DNA from: Ligustrum vulgare
Lineage: Eukaryota > Streptophyta > Magnoliopsida > Lamiales > Oleaceae
Direction of reading: 5' to 3'
DNA length: 64,000 bases
Assembly: GCA_963555705.1 (NCBI GenBank)
Contig: OY743190.1
Location: forward strand, 22,389,491 to 22,453,490
The notes under the pieces were generated by a model. It saw only the letters and a program-made list of their open reading frames with translations, did no database searches and was not told where the DNA came from. Both the position numbers and the translations under genes were made by a program. Shown one piece after another: positions 1 through 10,560 of the stretch. Positions within the stretch are counted from its first letter, which is position 1, and each line of letters begins with the position of its first letter.

Positions 1-420
1 AAATATATTGATGAAGTATGGTGTGACATAGTGCCTTTAGAGTTTTGTCATATGTTGTTGGGAAAATCATGGAGACGTGAGAGGAGGACAGTTTATGATA
101 AGAGTATGTACATATACAATTTTTTTAAGGATGGGAGATCAGTTGTACTAGGTGGTTTAACATTTAAACAAGCACTTGAAGATACAAAAAAGGTGATGAA
201 AGAGAGTGACCCAATGTTATGTTTGAAGAGACAATTAAAACGTCTAGAACAAAAGATTATTGGACGGAAAGGTGAAAAGGTAGTTAAATTGCAAGAAGAG
301 CCTCGGAATGAGAATGTTGAGAAGGAGGAGGAGGAGTTGAGAATTGAAATAGTTGAACAAACTCCGAATTTTGGGGTAGAAAATAAAAATCTGAGTAGTG
401 ATGAGGATGTGCCTCAATAG
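1..420 (+). pseudogene. Ty3/gypsy polyprotein fragment (end of protease domain and linker)
   Basis: The frame is open from base 1, so the element starts left of the window, and it stops at TAG 418-420. The translation begins KYIDEVWCDIVPLEFCHMLL and continues with LLGKSW and a VVLGGL segment. This is the layout at the end of the aspartic-protease region of plant gypsy polyproteins (D-V-V-P-M..LLGRPW..) followed by a lysine/glutamate-rich linker. Reverse transcriptase should follow the linker but no RT, RNase H or integrase motif is seen downstream, so pol was deleted. Family assignment is by motif recognition only. The LTR-like DNA at 1100-1646 has the same orientation and is probably the 3' LTR of this element. 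Confidence 0.6.
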
Positions 421-1099
421 GATGATAAAATTATTGATGAGGAGGTGCATGAGTAAAAGAATGGTAATGTGGAAGGGGAGGTTGGGCATGAAAATTTAGA
501 AGTGGTGGTTAAACAAGAAATTGTGGAATTGGAGGAGGTGGTTGAGTGTGTGAAGAAAGAAAAAGGGGGGAATGAGCAAGAAAGTAGGATGAATGTTGGA
601 GGCGAAGAGAATAGCCTTGTGGTGCGAAAAGAAGATGTGGAAGTGCTGTATCACGAGTACAAGGATCCATACCTTGTCCATGACGAAACTAACATACCCC
701 ACCCAATTTTGCACAATTATTTCTTACAAGTTGATCATTGTACGTGGGAGTATGAATCACACCGACCATGGCAATTAAAGCTCGTATTTTAATACCTTCT
801 TGCCTACCAATTGAAGAAGCACAACTTATTGAATTCATGTCACAGAATCCATAATTTTTCATTTGATCCAGGTGGGGCAGCTGTAAAACATGAACAAAGA
901 TATGATTCGGGACAAATCATCCTAAAGGAAGGAATGATACGAATCATGGCAGTTTTGATAGAAAGATCAACAATTCAGGCCAAACCAAAACTACAAGTAC
1001 GTTCGAAGAGCTTCAAAGATCAAACATGGAGTGGTTGAAGAAGCGTCAAAGATGGTACAAGTGATGTGGGCCGAGAATCGAGTTCAAAATCAAGAATTT
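421..1099 (+). other. Degraded internal region of the first gypsy element
   Basis: After the stop at 420 there are short open stretches at 469-792 (acidic, Glu/Lys/Val-rich, then a segment with HDETNIPHP) and 811-1038. They look like the remains of the linker and the end of a polyprotein with the catalytic part missing. I recognise no domain. The stretch lies between protease-like sequence and an LTR of the same orientation, so a collapsed internal region is the simplest reading. Confidence 0.35.
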
Positions 1100-1646
1100 G
1101 AACCATGCCACCGCATGGTGTAAAAGGAGGGGCGATCGCGCCATGTGTGGAAAAAGGACCCGAGTGTTTTTGGCCTCTCCACGCGATCGCGACCAAAGTG
1201 CCTGCGCGATCGCACGGTTATAAATTTTAGGGTCTTGCGTGTTTTTAGGTTAAATTCCATTTTTACTTGTTTTAGGATTTATTTTGGGCCTCTATAGCGG
1301 CTAGGGCTTATTCAATGTAACGAACAGACTTTCATTAATAAAAATTGTGTTGAGTTATTTCTCTCCCAAATATTGTTCTTGATTGAACACTTTCATACTT
1401 ATCAAAGATTATTCGAATCTTTATGGCGTTCACCAAACTCGAACTTATCAAAGGTGTGGGCAATCATTGTGACGTTCAACCCATGTGGGTTCTTGTCTCC
1501 GCATCTTAACGGGTCCAAAGTTTGATATACCTTTGTTCTTGAGTCATGAGGCTTGGATCTCTATGTTATCGTCCGTTCTAACCTGAATTCGGAACTTTCC
1601 CGGCGTTTCAATCAATTATTCCACGAGGTTCCCTACCGGGATCACA
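1100..1646 (+). mobile_element. Gypsy LTR remnant, plus orientation
   Basis: Non-coding DNA with an LTR-like order: three copies of the palindrome GCGATCGC (1132-1139, 1183-1190, 1206-1213), a TATA-like TTATAAAT near 1218, then a region shared with three other places in the window. The shared block (about 1390-1646, with GAACTTATCAAAG and GGCGTTCACC) recurs inverted at 1657-1945, direct at 2925-3205 and inverted at about 63,010-63,240. The right end GGGATCACA at 1646 looks like a CA-type LTR terminus. It probably is the 3' LTR of the element at 1-420. The left boundary is not resolved. Confidence 0.5.
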
Positions 1647-1656
1647 TCATCGATGA

Positions 1657-2358
1657 CTTGATCCCAATCGGGAGCACGACAAAAATGCGGAATAACAAAA
1701 ATAATAACATAGGAAAGATCTAAAACAGATTGAACACAAGAAAAACAAGGAATAAAATAAAGGGATTAAATGATAGGATTGACGATAAAACTTTAACCCA
1801 ATATTCTTGACGTGATAACGATGCGGAATATGAACCAAGATTGGTGAACGCTACAAGGGTTGTCAATTCCTTAATAAGTTCATTGGGTGAACGCCACAAA
1901 GATTCAATCTTTGATAAGTTCGAAATAAAGAAAATCCACAACATTTTCAAGAGAAAACTCTCAATCTATTAAATAACCAAAGTTGTCTTCCAGTAATGAG
2001 AATATTCATAATATAATAAAAAAAAGACCTCGCACTAACCCTATCCACATTAGGGTTCAAAAATAGAATTAATAATTAATAAAACGAAAATTAAATTAAA
2101 AATCGCGAAAATCTGGTCTCGACTTCAACCATGCGATCACGCAGGCAAACTTGTCGCGACCTCGTAGAGTCGCTTAAAACTCTCAGGTGAAGTTTTTGTA
2201 CCATCACGAGATCACTCGCTCCTCTTCACCACGCGATCGCGTAGTAGCCCCGACTGTACCCTTTTTTTTGTCCTTTTTAAACAATTTGATCCGGTTTGAT
2301 TCTTGGTTCAGACCCAACACGAAACTTTCTCATTTTCCCATGTAGATTGTTGTGACAT
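1657..2358 (-). mobile_element. Gypsy LTR, minus orientation
   Basis: Read on the minus strand it begins TGTCACAACA just after a purine tract (CGGGGGATG; plus strand about 2357-2365), carries GCGATCGC-like words at 2233-2240, 2208-2215, 2153-2160 and 2133-2140, and ends in the block shared with 1390-1646 and 2925-3205 (GAACTTATCAAAG, then TTCCGCAT). Upstream on the same strand (2394-2642) is a gypsy polyprotein tail, so this is a 3' LTR. Its end abuts the end of the plus-strand LTR at 1646 across the palindrome TCATCGATGA. Confidence 0.5.
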
Positions 2359-2393
2359 CCCCCGTATCTTGGTTTCTCTTTTGATCTCCTACA

Positions 2394-2642
2394 TCAGATC
2401 ACTTCATTCCCCCTCTCTTGAAAAGTATTGGACCTCGAATCTAGAATTTTTCCAATCCTCTTGCAACTCCTTGGTTTGTTAGCTTTTGGATCATGCTTAT
2501 ACTTGCTTTTGCTTGGTTGATATTTATGTTGGGACTTTGTGCATCCTTTGGGCCTCTTGAACTGCTTATTTTTTATATTACATTCAATCCCAACTTTAAT
2601 TTTGGAATTTGACATGAGTACCTGCAAAACAGAATTTGCCAA
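2394..2642 (-). pseudogene. Gypsy polyprotein C-terminal tail
   Basis: The 82-codon minus-strand frame ends in DSRSNTFQERGNEVI. This matches the usual last residues of a group of plant gypsy polyproteins (D-S-R-T-N-P-F-Q-x-G-x-N-D), which sit directly before the polypurine tract. A related tail, DSRTNPFQQGGDDE, is encoded on the minus strand at the right end of the window. The upstream part is basic and low in complexity and shows no chromodomain or integrase. Only the last codons are persuasive. Confidence 0.45.
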
Positions 2643-2924
2643 ACTGGGGAGGGGTTTGTTAAACTAGTTAAGTACAAGGTAACAATCCTTGTATATCAAC
2701 CTTTGTGCGAAAAAAATCATTTTGGAGGTGGACTCTCTTTCTTTTTCCTTTTGCACTCAAGCTCGCCTTTTCTTGAGGTCGTGGCTTCAACTCTCTCTTC
2801 TTTTTTTCTTAAACTCACCCTTGATTTTCAATTGATCCTCTCAAGCTTCCTTAGGGGATAAAGGCACAAAGGTAATTTTCTTCCCACCGTTCACAAAAGA
2901 ATATTGATTCTTCATGAACAATTG
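2643..2924. other. Unassigned remnant between gypsy pieces
   Basis: No open frame or motif. It is rich in pyrimidines on the plus strand (repeated CTCTTCTT and CTTTTTCC runs) and lies between the minus-strand polyprotein tail and a plus-strand LTR fragment, so it is probably gypsy internal DNA. Confidence 0.3.
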
Positions 2925-3205
2925 AACTTATCAAAGATTTCTGAGTCTTTGTGGCGTTCCAACTAGAACTTATGAAGGAAGTGACATCCCTTGTGGTGTT
3001 CACCAATCTTGGTTCTTTATTCCGCATTGTTTCTTGCATCGTGAATATTGGGTCAAGGTTTTATCATCAATCTATCTTTTCTATTATTTATTTCGTGGTT
3101 TCTTGCTTCTTGTGTTTCTTGCTGAATTTAGATCTTTCCTATATTATTCCGCGTTCTTCGTCGCGTTTCTTAATTGGGATTGCATCAGTTGTTATCTTGT
3201 TTTCA
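2925..3205 (+). mobile_element. Gypsy LTR 3'-region fragment (third copy)
   Basis: About 280 bp that aligns by eye with the reverse complement of 1657-1945: GAACTTATCAAAG, TTTGTGGCGTTC, CACCAATCTTGGTTC, ATTCCGCAT, GAATATTGGGT, TAGATCTTTCCTAT and TTGGGAT occur in the same order. It forms a large imperfect inverted repeat with that block. Short open frames here follow the LTR and are not genes. Confidence 0.6.
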
Positions 3206-4483
3206 ATGATTTACTAAACTTGTGCGACTATTCCCTAAAAAGATGGAGAACTAAGAGCAGAAATTGAAGAATTTTTAGAATGAGCACATACACGCGGATG
3301 AGGAGATATGTTATCTTCTGGAATGAAGTAAATATTTTGATATCAAGGACAAATCTGACTGTTGTATTCACATCCGATGACCTTACCATCTTACGACTCT
3401 TATCAGCCGAAATCTACCGTTGCTTCATCGCTTAAATTTAAAAAATTTAGTTCAAAAAATCAGAACTAGAACCAGAACTAAAAAAATCGAACAATTCGGG
3501 TTCGATTCGGTTCCCTGGGAACCAGAATCATATGGAACCATGCCCACACCTAATTTTATCGAAGAATTACAAGGATGTCATTTTCATTAATAATATATCA
3601 TCCACGTATAATATTAAGAATACGATGACACTCCCACTTGCCTTTTATAAACACACAATTCCTACTCGTTTTTAATAAAAATCAAATATTTTAATTATCT
3701 CATCAAAATTATTATTCCAATCCCTAGAGGTTTGTTTCGATCCAAATATGGATCGGTCAAATTTGCATACCTTGTTAGCATTTTTGGATTCAGAAATTTT
3801 GAGTTGTGTCACATACACTTCTCATTGTTTATTCCGTCTCAAGAACGCATTTTTATTATCCTTCTACCATATCTTATAATTATGATATATTCAACTATTT
3901 ACAAGCGAAATTCAAATGGACTTAAGCACGGTTGCAGGTGAAAAGGTCAAAGTCAACTCTTTGACTTTGTTTGGAACATTTCACAATAGTAAAGTCAAAA
4001 TATCTCTTTTCTCTGCGAATCATTTTTTGTCGACTTTCTTGTAAACTCATTTACAACTTATATGGTTTATTCTGTCAGTTAGGTCGACCAAGGTCCTTAC
4101 CTTGTTTATATACATCAAGTCTATCTTGGATTCCATGGCTTCTTGCCATCTCCTTGAGTCCACATTTGACTTTCTTTTTTTCGTAATTTGTAGGTTCATT
4201 ATCCTCGATTAGTAATAAAGATGACATATGTGTTGGTCTTTCCGTAATTTGTAGTTTCATTATCCTCACTTCTAAAGTGGGCGATGATACACATGTTGTC
4301 TATCCGTAATAAAGATATTTTTATCTCGATATTATTTTACGATCAAGGATATCTAAGATTCAATTATAAATCAACCAGTTTATAAACCACACAGTGTTAC
4401 CAAATGGGGGGTTAGTAAGGTCAAATGATTGGACCTATGGTATAACACTGAAAATTTATTGACCCCGAAATCTGGTCCACACC
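3206..4483. other. Gene-free interval
   Basis: No convincing coding sequence. About 3425-3552 ends in GGAACCATGCCCACACCTAA. Its reverse complement (TTAGGTGTGGGCATGGTTCC) resembles terminal repeats of hAT-type MITEs, but no partner terminus is visible, so only a fragment can be proposed. At about 4183-4310 the block GTAATTTGTAGxTTCATTATCCTC occurs twice, with partly repeated flanks. The rest is AT-rich DNA with no recognisable feature. Confidence 0.3.
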
Positions 4484-4486
4484 AAG

Positions 4487-4726
4487 GCTGTATTTGATTG
4501 CAACATTTTTCATGAAAAATGACGTTTATCCACCCAAATTTCAACTTTTGGAGTATTTGATTGCCATTTTCTATGAATTTTTTTCCAACTTTTGAAAACA
4601 TGCCTTATTTTTCTCGTTTATGAGGAATACATTTTCCTAACTCCACCCAAACAATTATTTTCCTAAAAAACTAGGACATCATTTTCTTTTCTGAAAGACA
4701 TTTATCATACTAGTCAAACACACTCT
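4487..4726. mobile_element. Tourist/PIF-Harbinger-like MITE (candidate)
   Basis: A 240-bp segment with inverted ends GCTGTATTTGATTG on the left and CAAACACACTCT on the right (reverse complement AGAGTGTGTTTG), flanked by AAG on both sides. The 'gggcctgtttgg' style of terminus is typical of plant Tourist-like MITEs. Their usual target duplication is TAA/TTA, so the AAG flank is atypical and could be chance. Confidence 0.4.
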
Positions 4727-4775
4727 AAGATTATGTTCTTTTTAACTGAGATAGAAATGGTATTCACGCATATGT

Positions 4776-5354
4776 TGTTGGGATAATTGTCTCAAATAAT
4801 TTCTAATTCTAATTGAATGCTTGTTCAATGTGTTTGAAAATGATTTAAATTAGGATATTTTTGATGTTTAGAGGACTTCTATTGCAAAAATGAATTAAAA
4901 TAAAGATCGAGTTCTTTTTAGAATAAATCTTATGTTTCTTTTTAATATTAGAAAATAGTTTCGTTTGCCTTGACTGAAGGGAATTTTGGCCATTCTATGT
5001 AGTAGTTACTCCTATAAATATATGACATTATTAATTATTTTAGAGTATGTGACTAAAAAGTTTTGTGAGGAAAAATTGTAGTTTAGTATCTTGTTTTTTC
5101 TTGTTTTCTTTGTGGGTTGTACAAAGAAATAGATATTGATTGATGGTAAAGTTTGGATATTTTTTCTACAATATTTGAAGGGTTTTTGGTGAGTGAAATT
5201 CTCTATAATTGTAGCAATTTTTCATAAAGTGGAAAGCTTTGTCGGTCATAAATTTTTCATTATATCTTGATATATTTACTTGTTTTTTAGTCTTCTTTGA
5301 ACAACAAAGAGATTATGCGGGTTAATTGAAGAAAATTCATTTGATTTCCAGCAA
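4776..5354 (+). repeat. 5' LTR of Copia element 1
   Basis: It starts TGTTGGGATAATTG and ends AGCAA directly before the primer site. It aligns along its whole length with 6627-7214, sharing for example ATTGCAAAAATGAATTAAAA, TTCTATGTAGTAGTT and TTGTACAAAGAAATA. Confidence 0.85.
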
Positions 5355-5355
5355 G

Positions 5356-5367
5356 TGGTATTAGAGC
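5356..5367 (+). other. Primer-binding site (tRNA-iMet type)
   Basis: TGGTATTAGAGC differs by one base from the standard plant Copia primer site TGGTATCAGAGC. It lies one base after the 5' LTR and fixes the element as plus-strand. Confidence 0.85.
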
Positions 5368-5372
5368 GGTAG

Positions 5373-6150
5373 ATGGTTCGAAGATTGGAGCAAATAGAAA
5401 ATCGTGGCAAGGTTTTGATGGGAGGATCAATTTTGGATTGTGGCAAGTATAAGCTAGAGATGTATTGATGTAGCCTGGACTACACAGAGCTTTGAAAGGA
5501 AAACTGACCTGAGTTCTGACTGACAAAGATACTGAATTTAGCAAGAATGAGCATGATTGGAAAGACTTGGATTTGAGGGTTGCAAGTACGATTCATCTTT
5601 TTTTGTCCAAGAATATTCTTGCAAATATTCATGGAATATCTATTGCTAAGGAGCTTTGTATCAAACTAAGAGTCTTTCAAATAGGTTGTATATGAAGGAA
5701 TGGTTTCATTCTTTGAGATTGACTGTAGGTACAAAAATCTCATAGCACTTGAGCATTCTCAAAGAGATCATTTCTGAACTAGAGATTGTTGGAGATAGAA
5801 TTTATAAGAGGATAAAGTTTTCAGGCTCATCTGGTCTCTTCCATCTTCTTTTGATCACATCAAGCCTATTTTGATGTACTGGAAGGGAATTATGAGTTTT
5901 GCATAAAGTTACAAGTAAGCTAGTTTTTGAAGAACGAAGATTGGGTGAAAGTTATATTTCATATGAAAACTCATTATTTGTTATTGAAAAGTGGAAGGGG
6001 GTAATTCCATGTGGAAGAAACTAACTTGTTAGAACTGTGAACAACCTAGTCATGTGAAGAAAAAGTGTCAAAAGTGTCCAAAAGGTGGAGCATATTCGGC
6101 TAACTGCTCGAAGTCGAACAATGAGTCTCTCTTGGTGGAGTATGGTGTAT
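5373..6150 (+). pseudogene. gag: Copia gag remnant with CCHC zinc knuckle
   Basis: Starting at ATG 5373, the pieces spread over frames read like a plant Copia gag: a segment with SKNEHDWKDLDLR, then STIHLFLSKNILANIHG, then a piece ending VGTKIS, matching the UBN2/gag order (WEELDLRA..STIRLCL..NVL). At 6027-6068 a CX2CX4HX4C knuckle is in frame (C-x-N-C-E-Q-P-S-H-V-K-K-K-C), but its second codon is TAG. Many stops and at least two frame changes make it non-functional. Spacing from the primer site (about 6 bp) suits a gag start. Confidence 0.7.
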
Positions 6151-6340
6151 AGTTACTTTGATTTAGATGTTTGCATCTTTATGGCATGTTGCTAGTTTCC
6201 ATGATAGATGATGTGTTCTAACTAACGTGTTCATATGTTTGCACATGGGAATTAGTTGTTTCGATATGAGCCGATGAGATTCTTAGAACTTGTGGCTAAG
6301 ACTAAGTGATTATACTCATACGATGGAGTATATTAATTCT

Positions 6341-6600
6341 CTGATTTGAGAATCAGGAGCTAGCCATCTTGGAATGAACCCAGAACATCTCTAACTTGCC
6401 ACAAAAGAACTTGCCCAGTTACAAACTGAAGGGCTGATTGAACCAACAACTTCTCAATGGGCGTGTCAAGCATTCAATGTCCGAATTTTCTCTTTCTTTT
6501 TATTTGGGAAAGCTTTTGCAAAGTGGAATTTCCATCAAAGTGTGTTAAAGACTTAGCTGTTTTTGTTAAGTATTGTGAAAAAAAGAGATTATAGAAGTTT
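6341..6600 (+). pseudogene. Short protease-like motif followed by an RT-like fragment
   Basis: At 6350-6370 the frame reads ESGASHL, resembling the DSGAS active site of retroelement proteases with D replaced by E. In the same frame, after one stop, 6398-6490 reads like the start of a Ty3/Caulimoviridae-type reverse transcriptase (conserved GLIEP and WACQAF). That type is not expected inside a Copia element, whose RT has a different start. The stretch then dissolves into stops. It could be a captured piece of an endogenous pararetrovirus-like or gypsy sequence. The match is short, so confidence is limited. Confidence 0.4.
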
Positions 6601-6612
6601 TGGCTCATTTTC

Positions 6613-6626
6613 AGCAAAGTGAAGAA
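6613..6626 (+). other. Polypurine tract of Copia element 1
   Basis: The run GCAAAGTGAAGAA directly precedes the 3' LTR and is almost all purine, as expected for the second-strand primer. Confidence 0.5.
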
Positions 6627-7214
6627 TGTTGGGATAATTGCCTCAAACAAGTACTAATCCTAATTAAATGTTTGCTCCATTTATTTGAAAATGATTTCAA
6701 TTAGGATTGTTTGAATTTTGGAGGACCTCTATTGCAAAAATGAATTAAAATTAAAGATTGAGTTCTTTTTGGAATAAATCTTATGGTTTTCTTTTAGCAT
6801 TAGAAAGAGTTTCTTTTGCCTTAGTTGAATTGGAATTGAACTATTCTATGTAGTAGTTGCTTCTGTAAATAGATGATATTATTTATTATTTCATAGTATA
6901 TGTCTAGAAAGTTTTGTGATGAAAAATTATAATCCAGCATCTTGGTATTTCTTTCTTTCTTTTCTTTTTTTTATTGGTTGTACAAAGAAATAAAATTTGG
7001 TAGATGTGGTAAATCTTGAGTATTTCTCGTACAAGACTTAGGGGTTCAGTGAGTGAAATTCTATATGATTGTAACAATTTTCTATATAGTGGAATGCTTT
7101 TTCGATTCGTAAATTTTGTGTCATGTCTTTATATATTTCTTTATTTGTTATTCTTCTTTGAAAAAAAAAAAATCATGCTAGTGAATTAAAGAGAATTTTA
7201 TTCAACTCGCAACA
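6627..7214 (+). repeat. 3' LTR of Copia element 1
   Basis: It starts TGTTGGGATAATTG and ends CGCAACA, so the ends form the inverted repeat TGTTG/CAACA. It is the direct copy of 4776-5354. Confidence 0.85.
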
Positions 7215-7746
7215 CTGTGCATATCTTATGTATAAGATGAATAATATGCTAGTATTTTTGGAAAGGTATATTCTAAGCTCTAACATTAGGCAATGTTTGT
7301 CCTTGGGCCTTATTCCTGGTCATTACAAAGCATCGACGTATTGAAAATTGTTTCTTCTTGAATTTGAATGGATGTCGTTCATCATTTGCTGGAGTTAATG
7401 TGCAGAGCGAAAGGAAAAAACTTGTTCCAGCGTGTTATTGAGCTATTTTTTCTGCATGGATAATAATTAATATGTGTCTTGAAATTAAAACAAATCATTT
7501 TTGTTTCATTGCAAAGATATTGGATATGTTCCTTAAGAGTATCACTGAACAATTTCTTTTCATGATTAACTTATATAGTAGGATACCATTTAATAAAAAT
7601 ATATTTAGAATTTCCACTCTGTAAGATCTAATTTGTATTATCTATTGGTACGTAAAGCTGACAAAATCTCCACTTTCTCTAGGAAATAATCCTTACTGTG
7701 AATGGTAGCTTCAAAATAAACTATAAACTCTTACTTAATAATAATA

Positions 7747-7797
<51 letters not shown>

Positions 7798-8071
7798 ATC
7801 TTATTGATATGTTTTAATATAAATATGCCAAATAATTTTAAAAAGTAAGTACGCGTACATAAGTATTAAAATACAAAAATCGAGGCATAATGTCCTATTC
7901 GTTGAAAATATCCAAAATCAAAAAATATAAAAAGTTATGCCGAAAGTCCACCGATTCGATCCGAGCTCTCTTATATTGCTGTGGTTTTGGTTTACCAAAA
8001 GCCAAAGTAAGTGTACTCGATTAGATTTTGAATCATTGAGACATGCACCTCTCTTTTAATAATTATATGTT
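7215..8071. other. Interval between two Copia elements
   Basis: AT-rich DNA without an open frame or motif, apart from the AAT microsatellite at 7736-7792. It is the left part of the target DNA of Copia element 2; the matching right part begins at 14,523. Confidence 0.4.
7736..7792. repeat. (AAT)n microsatellite
   Basis: About 19 trinucleotide units with one AGT interruption near 7748. Confidence 0.95.
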
Positions 8072-8076
8072 AAAGC
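8072..8076. other. Target-site duplication AAAGC (left)
   Basis: AAAGC directly precedes the left LTR of Copia element 2 and recurs at 14523-14527 after the right LTR. Confidence 0.85.
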
Positions 8077-8617
8077 TGTAGGAAAATGATTGTTGAATTT
8101 GATTGACAAAAGAACAAACCAAAAATTAATCCACAATAATATAAATATTGATGAAAACCAAAATTGTAAATTCGAGAAAAATTTGGAACCGAGGCCTGTG
8201 CAAACACAGTTTTCTTAAAACAGATTCCCCCCCCCCCTCACCAATCTGTGCTTGAGGTTTTTCTGAGCGTCTGTCTCCCAGGATACAACGGAGGTTGAGT
8301 AGTTAACTCAGCACAAAGTTACCACTCCAACGAACCGAACTTTTGTATGAACTATCACCAAAACAAAATAAATATATGGACAAAATATAGAATAAAATGT
8401 GTCTTGACAAAACCAATGTTTTTTTTATGTTTTTCAAAGGAAGGGAGAGGGATTATATAGCATGCAAAGGAGTTATACCATAACTCCAAAATAACTCCCC
8501 GATTAACAATCATAACTTCACACATAACTCCTCAATTAACATGGGTAATTTAACCTCAATTAATTGTATGACATGGGAGTTACATGAGTTGAATTTTCCA
8601 TTCACAAATTTCCAACA
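8077..8617 (-). repeat. 3' LTR of Copia element 2
   Basis: 541 bp, starting TGTAGGAAAATG and ending TTCCAACA on the plus strand. It matches 13257-14522 once the hAT element and a ~22-bp local duplication there are removed. A C-homopolymer near 8227 is longer here than in the other LTR. The open frame that crosses its inner edge (8510-8950, minus) spans the polypurine tract and is not a gene. Confidence 0.9.
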
Positions 8618-8630
8618 ATCCCCCACATGA
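8618..8630 (-). other. Polypurine tract of Copia element 2
   Basis: On the minus strand ATGTGGGGGAT directly precedes TGTTGGAAA, the typical junction of polypurine tract and 3' LTR in plant Copia elements. Confidence 0.85.
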
Positions 8631-9200
8631 ATGAAAATTGCAAAATACACAAAAACAAAGGACACAAAGACTGGGTGATATAGTTCAACGGTTGAAACCT
8701 GCATAGGATAGGTAGGTATTACCCTTTGAACCTTCCCTTGTGAAAGTATATTTACTTTACTTGCTGACCAGTAGACGCGATATCCTTGAATTGTTCTGCA
8801 TTTTGTGTAAGCGATGATATACCTCACACAGGATTCTTCCTTACATAGCTCAGTTCTCACGGTTATGTTCGTTAGGCCATGAACATATTCCGGTTCTGTG
8901 AGAGTTTCTAAGAATTTAGCCCAACACAATTCCTTTAGAAGCGGCTCCACTTCTCTCTCACATAGGTGATCTCTTAATTAAGAGTAGCCCGCTCTACTCC
9001 GCTCGAATTTCCGATGCATAAGAATCATTAAAAGCCTAATGCTTATCCTTCATCTTACGAGCATCACTGTTACATCATAGGGATGGACAAAGGATGTTAA
9101 CCTCCACAGTGATTCAATTAAGTCTTTACAATTAGGTTGTCCCTTTGAACCTAGATCTTGGGATCTCCAGTCAACTAGGTTGGGTTTTCATTGTATTAAC

Positions 9201-9715
9201 TCATTCGTCCAAGGGCTTAAGTCCCATTCCTCTCAATGACTTTACAACTAACTCTCTATTTAACTCTTTGGTTAGCGGATCCCCAATGTTATCTTTTGAC
9301 TTTACATAGTGAACAGAGATAACTCCAGTTGAGAGTAGTTGTCTTATGGTATTATGTCTACGACGTATATCTCCAGACTTACCATTATACATATTACTTT
9401 GTGCCCATCCAATTGCTGATTGAATATCTCAATGTATACAAATTACTGGCACAAGCTTTGACCATCTAGGAATATCCTCTAACAATTAGCGTAGCCATTT
9501 AGCCTCTTCACCACACTTGTCAAGGGCAATAATTCAGATTCCATGGTAGATCTGGTTATAACTATCTGTTTAGAGGATTTCCATGATATCGTTGCACCTC
9601 CCAGTGTGAATACAAATCTACTTATAGACTTTAAGTCTTTAATATCAGATATCCAGTTAGCAACTCTATGTTCTTCAATAACTACGAGATATCTGGTGCA
9701 GTTCATATATCTCAA
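9201..9715 (-). pseudogene. pol: Copia RNase H remnant
   Basis: Two minus-strand pieces. 9715-9479 has RYLVVIEEHRVANWIS.. then FVFTLGGATISWKSSKQ and STMESE, the typical Copia RNase H block (GYVFTLGGAAVSWKSSKQ..ISTMEAE). 9392-9201 has the block's end (RRRHNTIRQL, VHYVKSKDNIGDPLTK, GMGLKP). A frameshift and stop separate them. The catalytic E of TMES-E is retained. This is the C-terminal end of pol; about 570 bp of 3' untranslated DNA follows before the LTR. Confidence 0.85.
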
Positions 9716-9736
9716 GTATCTTAGTACTCTTACTAT

Positions 9737-10560
9737 TCATTTCCAGTTGTCAGAACTTGGATTACTCATATATATACTCAGCTTGCTAACCGCGTTAGCT
9801 ATATCTAGTCTTGTAAAACTCATTAAGTACATAAGACCTTTGATTATTCTAGAGCACTCAACTTGAGAAATATCGTCGTCTCTATTTTTCGATAGATGTT
9901 GACTTGTATCTATCAGGGTTCTAGCTACTACAAAATCATCCTTGTTAAATTTCTTGAGAACTTTGTCCACATAATGTGACTGACTTAGAACAAGCCCATT
10001 TGAGATTTTAAATCCAATGATAACATCGGCTAAACCCATATCTTTCATGTCGAATCTCGAGTTCAACATGTCTTTTGTAGATTTAATCATCTTATCATTA
10101 TCACCAATGATAAGCAAATCATCAACGTGAAGACATAAAATGACATAGCCATTTTTAGTATCTTTGTCATACGCACATTTGTCATACTTGTTGATTTTAA
10201 ATCAACTTTCCACCATGACATTATCAAAATTTCTATGCCATTATTTGGTTGCTTGTATCAAGCCATAAAATGACTTCTCTCACCAATTTACCGACTTTCT
10301 TTTCCTGCCTTGGTGATGAAAACCCTCAGGTTGTTCCATGTAAATATCTTCTTCTAAATCTCCATGTAGAAAAGCAGTTTTAACATTCATTTGATGTACT
10401 TCGAGATTGTACAAAGTCACAATCGCAAGTATCGTCCTAATGAATGTTATTCTTGTCACCAGAGAATACGTGTCAAAGTAATCAAGGCTTTCTCATTGCC
10501 TGTAACATTTAATTACAAGTCTGGCCTTGTACATCGATAGTTTCATTTCATTTTCTTTTG
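9737..10560 (-). pseudogene. pol: Copia reverse transcriptase remnant
   Basis: Minus-strand DNA around 10,520-10,290 encodes DYFDTYSLVTRITFIRTI and HQMNVKTAFLHGDLEEDIYM, then EQPEGF, the classic Copia RT start (HQMDVKTAFLNGxLEEEIYMEQPEGF). At 10129-10118 the catalytic box reads HVDD, followed by LLIIGDN. The open piece 10117-9737 covers the thumb region (FDMKDMGLADVIIGFKI, LSQSHYVDKVLKKF). Stops and frame changes break it into pieces, and the D of QMDVKTAF is changed to N. The end runs on to RNase H. Confidence 0.85.

Larger units (their letters stand above)
4776..7214 (+). mobile_element. Deleted Ty1/Copia retrotransposon
   Basis: Two direct LTRs of 579 and 588 bp start TGTTGGGATAATTG, and the second ends CAACA. 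A tRNA-iMet-type primer site follows the first LTR and a purine run precedes the second. The 1.27 kb internal part keeps a decayed gag with a CCHC knuckle and a short protease/RT-like stretch, so integrase and most of RT and RNase H are missing. The flanking five bases (TATGT and CTGTG) do not match, so no target duplication is recognised. The LTRs differ at many positions, indicating an old insertion. Confidence 0.85.

Noticed and set aside
4771..7219. Target-site duplication of Copia element 1
   Set aside because: The flanking five bases TATGT and CTGTG do not match, so none was annotated.
8510..8950. 146-codon minus-strand open frame
   Set aside because: It spans the polypurine tract and the inner part of the 3' LTR of Copia element 2 and matches no protein that I recognise.
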